Source of the DNA: Sphingobium sp.
GTDB taxonomy: Bacteria; Pseudomonadota; Alphaproteobacteria; Sphingomonadales; Sphingomonadaceae
Length of the DNA stretch: 64,000 nucleotides
Reading direction: 5' to 3'
Assembly: GCA_003248935.1 (NCBI GenBank)
Contig: QFQF01000017.1
Span: 1 to 64,000, forward strand
The translations under genes were made by a program, and so were the position numbers. Of this stretch, positions 44,616 to 52,915 are shown one piece after another; positions within the stretch are counted from its first letter, which is position 1, and each line of letters begins with the position of its first letter. The notes below the pieces were generated by a model, which did no database searches, was not told the origin of the DNA, and worked only from the letters and a program-made list of their open reading frames with translations.

Positions 44616-45629
44616 TCAGGTCGGAAATTCCAGCAAGGCACGCGCACCGCCGGGGGTGCGCGGTTCGAGCGAAAACACGCCGCCCAGTTGCTGCGCGAGG
44701 GCCGATGCGATGCGCAGGCCCAGGCTTTTCCCTTCTCCCGGTACATGCCCGGCCGGAATCCCGTGACCATCGTCGGCGATCTCCATGCGGAAACGCTGCG
44801 TATCGTCGCGGAGCAGGCGGATGGCCACCCGACCCCGCCTGCCTTCCGCGAATCCGTGCTCGATGGCATTGTTGATCGCCTCGGCAAGAATCAGCGCGAC
44901 CGGCACCGCCGCGTCGGGCGGTATGGTAAGGTCCGCCTCGACGTCCATCGCGACCGTGATGTCGCGCCGCCCGCTCGCCTCCAATATGTCATCGGCCAGC
45001 GCCCCGACGAACGCTTCCACGCCCATCTGCTGGCCGCTCGGGTCATAGAGCGCCCGGCCGATCTTGCCGATCAGGGACAGGCGGCCCGACGCTTCGTCGA
45101 GGGCACGGCGCGCTGCCTCGTCGGTGACGTTGCGGCGCTGGAGCGCGATCAGCGCGGCCACGACCTGAAGGTTGTTGGACACGCGATGCTGCAATTCACG
45201 GAACAGCATCTCGCGCGTTTCGGCCAGCGCCCGGCTGCGCTCCCGCTCCGCCCCCAGATGATAGTTCGCCCGCTGCATCAGGTGGACGAGGCCAACCTCG
45301 GTCGCGCACACGAAGGCGTAGAAGCCCAGAGCCAGCACCGTCACACCGCTCAGGTGAAAGGTATGGAGCGGCGGGATGAACATGTACCAGGAAAACAGGC
45401 CGCCCAATATGCTGGCGAAGATGCCCGGACCGACACCGAACAGGAAGGATGTCAGGATGACCGCGGGAAAGAAGCTGACGAACGGATAGCCGGTGGGCAG
45501 CACCGCTTCGGCCGTCATGCGCACGGCCAGAGCGATGGTCGTGAAGGCACAGGCCACGACATAGGCCAGCATCGGATGCGAGAGCCGCAGCGGCAGCCGC
45601 TCGACGAACCGGTCATTCTTCCTTTGCAT
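44616..45629 (-). CDS. sensor histidine kinase, DUF4118 + HisKA_2
   Basis: The protein is 337 residues. Three or four TM helices in the first 115 residues form a KdpD-like DUF4118 module (YPFVSFFPAVILTSFLFGVGPGIFASILGGLFSWYMFIPP). A HisKA_2 domain has His148 in LFRELQHRVSNNLQVVAALI, and the HATPase part has ILAEAINNAIEHGF, EIADDGHGIP and KSLGLRIASALAQQLGG. HisKA_2 kinases in alphaproteobacteria often feed the general stress response or light/blue-light pathways. No response regulator is adjacent, so the partner is elsewhere. Confidence 0.9.
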   Translation of the reverse strand: MQRKNDRFVERLPLRLSHPMLAYVVACAFTTIALAVRMTAEAVLPTGYPFVSFFPAVILTSFLFGVGPGIFASILGGLFSWYMFIPPLHTFHLSGVTVLALGFYAFVCATEVGLVHLMQRANYHLGAERERSRALAETREMLFRELQHRVSNNLQVVAALIALQRRNVTDEAARRALDEASGRLSLIGKIGRALYDPSGQQMGVEAFVGALADDILEASGRRDITVAMDVEADLTIPPDAAVPVALILAEAINNAIEHGFAEGRRGRVAIRLLRDDTQRFRMEIADDGHGIPAGHVPGEGKSLGLRIASALAQQLGGVFSLEPRTPGGARALLEFPT

Positions 45630-45808
45630 GTCCCCACCCGGCTCTGCGAGGCCGCAGCGTAGCAGATCGTTACGCCAACGCCACTAACCTGGATCAAGCA
45701 CGAAAAAACGGCGAAAAATATCGACGACCGGTATGGATGCGAGGGTGATGGAGGGGGACGATCCGGGACATGCGCGGTGTGGGGGGATGCGCATGCCCCG
45801 GAAAGCCC

Positions 45809-46234
45809 TCAAGCAGAGAGTGCGACCCGCTGCAGGAACTGGTTCATCTGTGCCGCGCCGCGCGGCGTGATCTCGACGCGACGCGCGTCACTGCCCTCGC
45901 CGTCCTTCCAGCGCACAAGGCCCGCGCCCTCGAGCGCGCGGACGGCTTCGGCGCCCGCCTCGGCGGAAAGACGGTTGGCCGCGCACAGGCTGGCGAACGG
46001 TACGTCCAGCCCCTCGCCGTGCGCGATGTAGACCGTCAGCATCGCGTCCCAGCCGGGACTGCTGACGGCCAGCGTCTGGAAATGCGTCGCACGGTCCAGA
46101 TTGCTCCGGTGCATGCGCAGCGCCAGCAAACGCCCGTCGAATGCGTCGGAACCATGCCCGGCCATGGGACCGGACGGGGAAACGGCAGCACGGGCCTGCG
46201 CGCCAGACGGCCGCCCGATGTCGTCCCGATTCAT
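45809..46234 (-). CDS. winged-helix (MarR-like) regulator
   Basis: The protein is 141 residues. An unstructured N-terminus (about 45 residues) precedes a helical domain with LAVSSPGWDAMLTVYIAHGEGLDVPFASLCAANRLSAEAGAEAVRALEGAGLVRWKDGEGSDARRVEITPRGAAQMNQFL, which is the helix-turn-helix plus wing of MarR-like proteins. It is shorter and more divergent than typical MarR. GGAG precedes ATG 46234. The LuxR gene lies upstream on the same strand, and the intervening 252 bases contain a strong palindrome, so it may be a LuxR-controlled gene. Confidence 0.75.
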   Translation of the reverse strand: MNRDDIGRPSGAQARAAVSPSGPMAGHGSDAFDGRLLALRMHRSNLDRATHFQTLAVSSPGWDAMLTVYIAHGEGLDVPFASLCAANRLSAEAGAEAVRALEGAGLVRWKDGEGSDARRVEITPRGAAQMNQFLQRVALSA

Positions 46235-46407
46235 TCCAACACACTCCAATCAGACCCGGCAAACCGCGCGCAGCGCACAAAAAAGGGGACTTCGGACACG
46301 CACCGCAGGGCGCGCGTTCGCGAACTCCCCCTTGTCAGCTTGCCGGACCTTCAAGATCCGAATTTCGAAGGCCTCGAACGGCCCACCATTTGTTGCGCCT
46401 GCAACTA

Positions 46408-46435
46408 GGGACATGTCACGCAAATGACATGTCCC
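46408..46435. promoter_or_regulatory. perfect inverted repeat carrying two GACATGTC octamers
   Basis: GGGACATGTCA (46408-46418) and TGACATGTCCC (46425-46435) are perfect 11-base inverted arms around CGCAAA. Each arm itself contains the palindromic octamer GACATGTC, with centres 16 bases apart. It lies about 50 bases past the LuxR stop and about 170 bases before the winged-helix start. It is probably a tandem operator for a dimeric regulator. A transcript hairpin is an alternative, but no T-run follows. Confidence 0.65.
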
Positions 46436-46486
46436 GCGATTGGGGGACACTTCGGACGAAGCCGCCATGGGCCGGGACGGGAAAAG

Positions 46487-47182
46487 TCAGGGCATCTCGA
46501 CAAGGCCCCGGCCAATACCGGCCAGTGCCGCCGACACGCGGTCCGACACGTCCAGCTTGGCGTATATCCGGCGCAGATGGGTATCGACGGTGTTCGCGCT
46601 GACACCGATGATGTCGGCGATCACGGAATTGCTCTTGCCCCGCGCGACCCAGGCCAGCACCTCCAGCTCGCGCGGAGAAAGCGGCAGCGCATCGTCGTCG
46701 CTGACGATCTCGCAATAGCGCTGATGCGCATATTGGGCGACGATGCGGAACAGCCGCTCGACATCCCGGCCCGGCTCCTCGCCCTTGGGAAGGGCAATCT
46801 CCACGCAACCGTTGCGGCCATGGGGCCCAAAGACGGGGATCGCGATCCCGTCGCCGCCATGCACCTTTGCAAGGCCCGCCAGATATGCCTCCTGCGCGGG
46901 GGTCAGCGCACGCAGCGCACGGATGGCCGACCACCGGAACGGCGTTCCATGGACTGTGGCGTGAAGGCGGAAGGGATCATCGGTGTGCATGCCGTCCAGA
47001 TACCGCTGCGTCCACTCCGCAGGATAACCCTGCATATGGATCGCCGCAGTGCCCGGACCGCCGATGGCCGGCATGTGGATGGTGGTCAGGCGCCTGATGC
47101 CATGCGCCTTGTAAAAGGCGGAGAACGCCTTCCACAAACCCGGAACATCCGCAGTGTCGGCCTGGGAGAAAAACTCCTCCAT
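46487..47182 (-). CDS. LuxR-family regulator with autoinducer-binding domain (solo)
   Basis: The protein is 231 residues. The N-terminal domain keeps the acyl-homoserine-lactone pocket residues in order: Trp57, Tyr61, Asp69, Pro70, Trp84 and Gly112. These lie within one residue of the TraR/LuxR numbering. The C-terminal HTH (about 167-225) is LSPRELEVLAWVARGKSNSVIADIIGVSANTVDTHLRRIYAKL. AAGGGAGG lies directly before ATG 47182. No luxI synthase gene is in the window, so it is a solo receptor here. It may bind self or foreign AHLs, or a different ligand. Confidence 0.9.
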   Translation of the reverse strand: MEEFFSQADTADVPGLWKAFSAFYKAHGIRRLTTIHMPAIGGPGTAAIHMQGYPAEWTQRYLDGMHTDDPFRLHATVHGTPFRWSAIRALRALTPAQEAYLAGLAKVHGGDGIAIPVFGPHGRNGCVEIALPKGEEPGRDVERLFRIVAQYAHQRYCEIVSDDDALPLSPRELEVLAWVARGKSNSVIADIIGVSANTVDTHLRRIYAKLDVSDRVSAALAGIGRGLVEMP

Positions 47183-47273
47183 GCCACCTCCCTTGCCCGG
47201 GCTCGCACGACCCGTTGGCAAGGCGTAGATCATATCATGGGCGTCACTTGGGCGGTAGCTGGGGGCCAAATGA

Positions 47274-47299
47274 AAAAGGGGCCGGAAACCAGCCCCTTC
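47274..47299 (-). terminator. rho-independent terminator of pnp
   Basis: On the minus strand AAGGGGC pairs with GCCCCTT around a nine-base loop, followed by TTT and then CATTTGG. It lies about 48 bases after the pnp stop. Confidence 0.85.
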
Positions 47300-47346
47300 T
47301 CCTTTCCGTAGCGTAATGACGTAAAGTCGTGCCCGGTTTTCCCGGC

Positions 47347-49647
47347 TCAGTCTTCCTGCGTGATGAAGCTCGGCAGGCCGGCGTCGCCGCCATCCTCGCC
47401 ACCACCGGAACGCTCGCGGCGCGGACCGCGATCACGGCCGCCGCCACGACGGTTGCGGTCGCCACGGCCGCCGTCACGGTCGCCGTCGCGGCGCGGACGA
47501 TCACCACGCTCGCCACGCGGTTCGCGCGGCGGACGGGTGTCCTCCAGCTCCTCGCCGGTTTCCTGATCGACGACGCGCATCGACAGGCGCACCTTGCCGC
47601 GCGGATCGATCTCCAGGACCTTGACCTTCACTTCCTGGCCCTCGGACACGACGTCGGTGGGCTTCTCGACGCGCTCGTTGCGCATCTCGGAAACGTGGAC
47701 CAGACCGTCCTTGCCGCCCATGAAGTTCACGAACGCGCCGAAGTCGACGATGTTGACGACCTTGCCGTTGTAGATCTTGCCGACTTCCGCTTCCTCGACG
47801 ATGCCGAGGATCCACTTCTTCGCGGCCTCGATCTGGTCGAGGTCGGACGAGCTGATCTTGATCAGGCCCTCGTCGTCGATGTCGACCTTGGCGCCGGTCT
47901 CCGCGACGATTTCGCGGATCACCTTGCCGCCGGTGCCGATGACTTCGCGGATCTTCGACTTGTCGATCTGCAACGTCTCGATGCGCGGCGCATGGGCCGA
48001 CAGCTCGGTCCGGGTCGAGGACAGTGCCTTGCCCATCTCGCCCAGAATGTGCGCACGGCCTTCCTTGGCCTGACGCAGCGCGACCTCGAAGATTTCCTGC
48101 GTGATGCCGGCGACCTTGATGTCCATCTGCATCGTGGTGATGCCGGCCTCGGTGCCTGCGACCTTGAAGTCCATGTCGCCCAGATGATCCTCGTCACCCA
48201 GGATGTCGCTGATCACCGCGAAGTCCTTGCCTTCCAGGATCAGGCCCATGGCGATGCCGGAGACCGGACGCTTCAGCGGAACGCCCGCGTCCATCATCGA
48301 GAGCGAACCGCCGCAGACGGTCGCCATCGAGGAAGAACCGTTCGACTCGGTGATGTCGGACAGGACGCGGATCGTGTAGGGGAACTCGTCCTTCGTCGGC
48401 AGCACCGGGTGCAGCGCGCGCCATGCCAGCTTGCCATGGCCGACTTCACGACGGCCCGGCGCGCCGAAGCGACCGACTTCACCGACCGAATAGGGCGGGA
48501 AGTTGTAGTGCAGCATGAAGTTTTCATAGTGCAGGCCGGTGAGGCCGTCGATCATCTGCTCGGCGTCCTTGGTGCCCAGCGTGGTGGTGCAGATCGCCTG
48601 CGTCTCGCCACGGGTGAACAGGGCCGAACCGTGGGTGCGCGGCAGGAAGCCGACCATCGCCTCGATCGGACGGATCTGCGTGGTGGTGCGGCCGTCGATG
48701 CGCGCGCCGTCCTTCAGGATGGCGGTGCGGACGATCTCCGCTTCCAGCTTCTTGGTCAGCTTGATGCCGGCCATCACGGTCTGGGCGTCGAGACCGTCCT
48801 TCGCGAACATCTCCTTGGCCTTGTCGCGCGCGGCGTTCAGGGCGGTGGAGCGGGCCGACTTGTCGGTCAGCTTGTAGGCGGCGGCGATGTCCTTGCCGAT
48901 CAGCTTCGTCAGCTTCTTCTTCAGGTCGCCCAGGTCGTCGCCCTTGGCGACTTCCCACGGATCCTTCGCGGCCTTCTCGGCCAGCTGGATGATCGCATCG
49001 ACGATCTTGCGGCTGGCGTCGTGGGCGAACAGGACGGCGCCCAGCATCACGTCTTCCGACAGCTCCTTGGCTTCGGACTCGACCATCATCACCGCATCAT
49101 GGGTGGCGGCGACGACCAGGTCCAGTTCGCCTTCCTTCACCTCGTCGAGGCTCGGGTTCAGCTGATACTCGCCGTCCTTGTAACCGACGCGCGCCGCGCC
49201 GATCGGGCCCATGAAGGGCACGCCGGAGATGGTGAGCGCGGCCGAGGCGGCGATCATCGCGACGATGTCCGGCTCGGACTCGCCGTCGAACGAGAGCACC
49301 TGCGCGATCACGTTGATCTCGTTGTAGAAGCCCTCCGGGAACAGCGGGCGGACCGGACGGTCGATCAGGCGGGAGACCAGCGTCTCCTTCTCGGTCGCGC
49401 CGCGCTCGCGCTTGAAGAAGCCGCCCGGGATACGGCCGGCGGCGGAGTACTTCTCCTGATAGTGGACGGTCAGCGGGAAGAAGTCCTGCCCTTCCTTCAC
49501 CGACTTGGCGGCGGTCACGGCGCACAGCACCACGGTCTCGCCGTAGGTGGCGAGGACGGCGCCGTCGGCCTGGCGCGCAATGCGGCCGGTCTCGAGCGTG
49601 AGGGTCTTGCCGCCCAGCTCGATCGAAACTTTCTTTACATCAAACAT
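47347..49647 (-). CDS. pnp: polyribonucleotide nucleotidyltransferase
   Basis: This 766-residue phosphorolytic 3'-5' exoribonuclease is a degradosome component. Two RNase PH domains are joined by a helical domain. The N-terminal part is FDVKKVSIELGGKTLTLETG and RPVRPLFPEGFYNEINV. The catalytic second domain has RTHGSALFTRGETQA and MAMGLILEGKDFAVISDILGDEDHLGDMDFKVAGT. KH (IREVIGTGGKVIREI) and S1 (YNGKVVNIVDFGAFVNFMGGKDGLVH) domains follow. The C-terminal tail is Arg/Gly-rich (RGDRPRRDGDRDGG) and longer than in E. coli (711 residues). It is downstream of rpsO, the classical order. Confidence 0.97.
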   Translation of the reverse strand: MFDVKKVSIELGGKTLTLETGRIARQADGAVLATYGETVVLCAVTAAKSVKEGQDFFPLTVHYQEKYSAAGRIPGGFFKRERGATEKETLVSRLIDRPVRPLFPEGFYNEINVIAQVLSFDGESEPDIVAMIAASAALTISGVPFMGPIGAARVGYKDGEYQLNPSLDEVKEGELDLVVAATHDAVMMVESEAKELSEDVMLGAVLFAHDASRKIVDAIIQLAEKAAKDPWEVAKGDDLGDLKKKLTKLIGKDIAAAYKLTDKSARSTALNAARDKAKEMFAKDGLDAQTVMAGIKLTKKLEAEIVRTAILKDGARIDGRTTTQIRPIEAMVGFLPRTHGSALFTRGETQAICTTTLGTKDAEQMIDGLTGLHYENFMLHYNFPPYSVGEVGRFGAPGRREVGHGKLAWRALHPVLPTKDEFPYTIRVLSDITESNGSSSMATVCGGSLSMMDAGVPLKRPVSGIAMGLILEGKDFAVISDILGDEDHLGDMDFKVAGTEAGITTMQMDIKVAGITQEIFEVALRQAKEGRAHILGEMGKALSSTRTELSAHAPRIETLQIDKSKIREVIGTGGKVIREIVAETGAKVDIDDEGLIKISSSDLDQIEAAKKWILGIVEEAEVGKIYNGKVVNIVDFGAFVNFMGGKDGLVHVSEMRNERVEKPTDVVSEGQEVKVKVLEIDPRGKVRLSMRVVDQETGEELEDTRPPREPRGERGDRPRRDGDRDGGRGDRNRRGGGRDRGPRRERSGGGEDGGDAGLPSFITQED

Positions 49648-49735
49648 GCTGTTTTCCTTACGCCCGCTGCGGCCCTATTGCCGGGCGGGGCCTGTGTGGG
49701 CCGGTGGCCCATGGGTGAGGAGCGAACTCCTCAAA

Positions 49736-49808
49736 CCGTTCGCCCTGAGCGTGTCCGAAACACGTCGCTTCGCTCAGTGGTGGGCTCCGACAGCGCTCGG
49801 CCCGAACG
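49736..49808. repeat. dispersed palindromic repeat, second family, copy 2
   Basis: The left part CCGTTCGCCCTGAGCGTG and the right part CAGCGCTCGGCCCGAACGG are inverted relatives, similar to 22162-22258. It lies in the 259-base rpsO-pnp gap, which forms the leader of a pnp message. Any hairpin here could influence RNase III or PNPase autoregulation. That is a suggestion only. Confidence 0.65.
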
Positions 49809-49869
49809 GGGGTGGGGATGTCCCCTCATGCCGCCGTGCCGGATTGCCCGGCGCCATGTTTCAGAATCG

Positions 49870-49894
49870 GAAACGGCCCCGCGCGGGGGCCGTC
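49870..49894 (-). terminator. hairpin terminator after rpsO
   Basis: On the minus strand ACGGCCCC pairs with GGGGCCGT around a GC loop, followed by TTTCC. It lies about 13 bases after the rpsO stop. As between rpsO and pnp in E. coli, it may terminate part of the transcription from the upstream genes. Confidence 0.8.
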
Positions 49895-49906
49895 CCTTCG
49901 ATCGGC

Positions 49907-50176
49907 TTACTTGCGCAGGCCGAGCTTTGCGATGAGGTCGGTGTATCGCGCCCCATCCTTCTTCTTCAGATAGTCCAGCAGCGAACGGCGCTTGTTGACC
50001 AGCATCAGCAGGCCGCGACGGCTGTGGTTATCCTTGTGGTGGTCCTTGAAGTGCTCGGTCAGGTTCGAAATGCGCTCCGACAGGATCGCAACCTGCACTT
50101 CGGGGGAACCGGTGTCGCCCTCGACGCGGGCATGTTCCTTGATCAGCGCTTCCTTGCGCTCGGCAGTAATCGACAT
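49907..50176 (-). CDS. rpsO: 30S ribosomal protein S15
   Basis: The product is 89 residues, starting MSITAERKEALIKEHARVEGDTGSPEVQVAILSERI and ending LLDYLKKKDGARYTDLIAKLGLRK, the full S15 fold that binds 16S rRNA early in 30S assembly. The start is ATG 50176. An ATG two codons upstream overlaps the ribosome binding site and is unlikely. It follows truB after 18 bases. Confidence 0.98.
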   Translation of the reverse strand: MSITAERKEALIKEHARVEGDTGSPEVQVAILSERISNLTEHFKDHHKDNHSRRGLLMLVNKRRSLLDYLKKKDGARYTDLIAKLGLRK

Positions 50177-50194
50177 CGTCATCCTTTCTTGAAC

Positions 50195-51193
50195 CTAGAG
50201 ATTGAAGCCGCGTACCACCCGGATTTCCGGGCCGAGGGCCTGCACGAGCGCGATGGGCGTATCGCCCTGCATCGCCAGCATCAGGCCTGTATGCGGTTTC
50301 CCGGCGAGCACGCGCCCCTGACGGAGTGCCGACGCTTCATCGGGAGTGACGGGGAGAGCCGGGATGTCGTCCAGCCCCGCCGTCAACGGCAGCATAAGTC
50401 TGCCGATGGCGCGCTCGTTAGCAGCATCGCGCAATTTGTCCAGCGAAATCGCGGAATCCAGCGTGAACGGCCCGGCCTTCGTCCGCCGCAGCATCGTCAC
50501 ATGACCGACCGTGCCGAGCGCCAGCGCGATGTCCCGGGCCAGGGACCGGATATAGGTGCCCTTGGAGACATGGGCGGTCAGGGTAACGCTCTCCACTTCC
50601 TCCCCGATACGAGGAGGGGAACCAGTTGCAGGCTGGTGGAGGGTGCGGGCCTCCGGGTGCGGCCCATCGGGCGATCCCCCTCCACCATCGCCTTCGGCGA
50701 CGGTCCCCCTCCCCGTATCGGGGAGGAACAGGTTGTGCACCGTGACGCTGCGCGTCTTCATCTCGACCGCCTCGCCGGCGCGGGCAAGGTCATAGGCGCG
50801 CTTGCCGTCGACCTTGATCGCCGAATAAGCAGGCGGCGCCTGCTCGATCGGGCCGGTGAACCGGGCCAGCACGGCCTCCACCTCGGCCAGCGTCGGCCGC
50901 ACCGCGCTGCGCGCGATCTCGACGCCCTCCAGGTCGAGCGTGTCGGTCTGCACGCCGAAGCGACACGTGAAATCATAGATCTTGTCGCTGTCCAGCATCC
51001 GTCCGGCCAGCTTGGTCGCCTCGCCGATCGCGACGGGCAGCACGCCGGTCGCCAGCGGGTCGAGCGTGCCGCCATGGCCGATCTTCGTCTTGGGTTCCCC
51101 CGCCTCGCGCAGCGCGCGCTTGACCGCCGCGACTGCCTGCGTCGATCCCATGCCATGCGGCTTGTCGAGGATGATCCAGCCGTGCAGGCTCAT
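50195..51193 (-). CDS. truB: tRNA pseudouridine(55) synthase with in-frame palindromic insertion
   Basis: This 332-residue enzyme makes pseudouridine 55 in the T loop of tRNAs. GWIILDKPHGMGSTQAV begins the fold. The catalytic Asp45 is in GHGGTLDPLATGVLPV. PIEQAPPAYSAIKVDGKRAYDLARAGE and VSKGTYIRSLARDIALALG are signatures. Between VTVHNLF and VTLTAHVSKGTYIR, residues of about 157-199 (LPDTGRGTVAEGDGGGG onward to PPRIGEE) are not part of the family. They are encoded by a REP-like element. The insertion keeps the frame and lies in a hairpin before a conserved strand, so the enzyme may still work. The start overlaps the GNAT stop by four bases. Confidence 0.93.
   Translation of the reverse strand: MSLHGWIILDKPHGMGSTQAVAAVKRALREAGEPKTKIGHGGTLDPLATGVLPVAIGEATKLAGRMLDSDKIYDFTCRFGVQTDTLDLEGVEIARSAVRPTLAEVEAVLARFTGPIEQAPPAYSAIKVDGKRAYDLARAGEAVEMKTRSVTVHNLFLPDTGRGTVAEGDGGGGSPDGPHPEARTLHQPATGSPPRIGEEVESVTLTAHVSKGTYIRSLARDIALALGTVGHVTMLRRTKAGPFTLDSAISLDKLRDAANERAIGRLMLPLTAGLDDIPALPVTPDEASALRQGRVLAGKPHTGLMLAMQGDTPIALVQALGPEIRVVRGFNL
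50599..50726. repeat. REP/BIME-like paired palindromic element inside truB, copy 3
   Basis: CCTCCCCGATACGAGGAGG at the left (with hairpin ACCAGTTGCAGGCTGGT and then GGAGGG) and CCCCCTCCACCATCGCC continuing to CCCCGTATCGGGGAGG at the right reproduce the unit pair seen at 20965-21096 and 36162-36288. Unlike those two copies, this one lies wholly within a protein-coding gene and is translated on the minus strand as about 43 residues. Confidence 0.88.
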
Positions 51194-51780
51194 GCCCCCT
51201 CCCCCGCGCCCGCCCCGACACCCGGCCATTCGCCGCGCAGGATGGAGAAGACCACGGTGTCACGCACATGCCCGGTCCAGGTCACGCGCTGGCGGCGCAA
51301 CACCCCCTCCCGCACCGCGCCCAGCTTCTCGACCGCGCGCAGCGAGCGGCCGTTGCGCACATCGATGCGGAACTCCACCCGGTCGAACCCGCTGGTGAAG
51401 GCACGCGCCAGCAGCATCGGCTTGACCCGGCCGTTTACGCCCGATCCGCGTACGGCGGGCGTCATATAGGTGCCGCCCAGTTCCAGCACCCGGTTCGGGG
51501 CATCGACATTCAGGAAGCCCGACATGCCCGCGAACCGTCCCCCGTCCATGATCGCGAACGGATGGCGTCCGGGGCTGGCGATGATGGCCTCAAACTCCCG
51601 GTCGAAGTCCGCGCCCGCAATCCGCACCGGATAGATGTCCCAGACCGGATCGTCGATCGGACAGGCCGCGCGCAATCCCTCCCGATGCCGCTCCGCCAGT
51701 TGCTCCATATGGAGGTCTCCGGCGGCGATCGGCATCAGCAGGGCGTCAAGGTCGGGCGGGGGCCGGTGGTCGGTCGTCAT
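51190..51780 (-). CDS. GNAT-family N-acetyltransferase (RimJ/RimL type)
   Basis: The protein is 196 residues. HMEQLAERHREGLRAACPIDDPVWDIYPV begins the Acetyltransf_3 fold. FAIMDGGRFAGMSGFLNVDAPNRVLELGGTYMTPAVRGSGVNGRVKPMLL includes the acetyl-CoA-binding loop, and RVEFRIDVRNGRSLRAVEKLGAVREGVLRRQRVTWTG is the typical C-terminal half. Proteins of this group acetylate protein N-termini or small molecules. The substrate is unknown. It overlaps truB by four bases and so is probably co-translated with it. Confidence 0.88.
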   Translation of the reverse strand: MTTDHRPPPDLDALLMPIAAGDLHMEQLAERHREGLRAACPIDDPVWDIYPVRIAGADFDREFEAIIASPGRHPFAIMDGGRFAGMSGFLNVDAPNRVLELGGTYMTPAVRGSGVNGRVKPMLLARAFTSGFDRVEFRIDVRNGRSLRAVEKLGAVREGVLRRQRVTWTGHVRDTVVFSILRGEWPGVGAGAGEGA

Positions 51781-51845
51781 GGCGGCGCTTTAGCGTCACG
51801 CCATCGTCCCGCCAAGCGCCAGCCGGCCAGTCCGCGCCAGCACGC

Positions 51846-52214
51846 TCACCCCTTGTGCACGGCCTTCGCGGGCGGGTCCGCGCGGGTCAGGCTCCGTACC
51901 GGGCAGTTCTGGTACCGGGTGCGGATGCTGCTCCAGCGGTCGAACGACCCGCCCGGATTGCTCTGGAAACCCAGTGCGTTGTGGAAGCGCAATCCCTGGC
52001 AGTTGCCCATCAGGTCGGCGCGATACCATCTGCCGCCGGTCGCCTGGATATAGACCGTGTTGTCGTCCGCCACGGTGAAATCGCGGATGCCGCCATGATC
52101 GGCGAACGGGATCGACGCCTGCGGCGGCAACGGGGTCTTTGCTGCTGCGGGCGCAGACAGGGCCGCAAGGGACGCCGCGATGCCGAGGGCGAGCGAGGGA
52201 AGAAACGTGCGCAT
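51846..52214 (-). CDS. DUF6491-like exported protein
   Basis: The protein is 122 residues with a signal peptide (MRTFLPSLALGIAASLAALSAPAAA). The mature part is SIPFADHGGIRDFTVADDNTVYIQATGGRWYRADLMGNCQGLRFHNALGFQSNPGGSFDRWSSIRTRYQNCPVRSL. The two Cys probably form a disulfide. The pattern of a YIQ..GRWYRA strand pair, the C..L-FHNALGF segment and the CxVRSL end fits DUF6491, a family of small periplasmic proteins of unknown function common in sphingomonads. GGAG is six bases before ATG 52214. Confidence 0.78.
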   Translation of the reverse strand: MRTFLPSLALGIAASLAALSAPAAAKTPLPPQASIPFADHGGIRDFTVADDNTVYIQATGGRWYRADLMGNCQGLRFHNALGFQSNPGGSFDRWSSIRTRYQNCPVRSLTRADPPAKAVHKG

Positions 52215-52330
52215 GGCCATCTCCTTTGTCTTCGGGACCATGGCCATGGGTATAGCGCCACCGGCTTGAACGGACGCTGATCGCAACAGTAACAATATGT
52301 AATCTGCTGTCGCCGCCTGTCGCGGCGGCC

Positions 52331-52915
52331 CTATGCCCGGAGCGCCGACCGTTCCATGAAATGGCGGCGGCACAGCGCGATATAGCGGTCGTTGCCGCCG
52401 ATCTCCGTCTGGTCGCCGTCGCGCACGGCCTGCCCGCCCGCATCGACGCGCAGGCTCATGATCGCCTTGCGCCCGCATTCGCAGATCGTCTTGATCTCGC
52501 TCAGCACGTCGGCAAGGCCGAGGAGCTGCGCGCTCCCCTCGAACAGCGCACCCCGGAAATCCGTGCGCAGGCCATAGGTCAGCACCGGAATGTCGAGCCG
52601 GTCGCACACCTGCGCGATCTGGAGCACCTGCGCTCGGGTCAGGAACTGCGCCTCGTCGACCAGCACGCAGGCAAGGGCACCCTCCGCATGGCAGGCGGCG
52701 ACGGCGGACAGGATATCGGTGTCCGCGTCGAACGTTGACGCCGCCTCGTCCAGGCCGATGCGCGACGTGATCCGGCCGGGCGCGTACCGGTCGTCGACCG
52801 CCGCCGTCCACAACATCGTCCGCATCCCCCGCTCCCGATAGTTGAAGCTGGACTGGAGCAGCACCGTCGACTTCCCCGCATTCATCGACGAATAATAGAA
52901 ATAGAGCTTGGCCAT
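52331..52915 (-). CDS. tdk: thymidine kinase
   Basis: This 194-residue type II thymidine kinase belongs to the nucleoside salvage pathway. The P-loop is YYSSMNAGKST and the catalytic base lies in CVLVDEAQFLTRAQV. Lasso/Zn-type Cys occur in TICECGRKAIM, and NDRYIALCRRHF is the conserved C-terminal part. The start overlaps the stop of the upstream hydrolase gene as TGATG. The length matches E. coli Tdk (205). Confidence 0.95.
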   Translation of the reverse strand: MAKLYFYYSSMNAGKSTVLLQSSFNYRERGMRTMLWTAAVDDRYAPGRITSRIGLDEAASTFDADTDILSAVAACHAEGALACVLVDEAQFLTRAQVLQIAQVCDRLDIPVLTYGLRTDFRGALFEGSAQLLGLADVLSEIKTICECGRKAIMSLRVDAGGQAVRDGDQTEIGGNDRYIALCRRHFMERSALRA

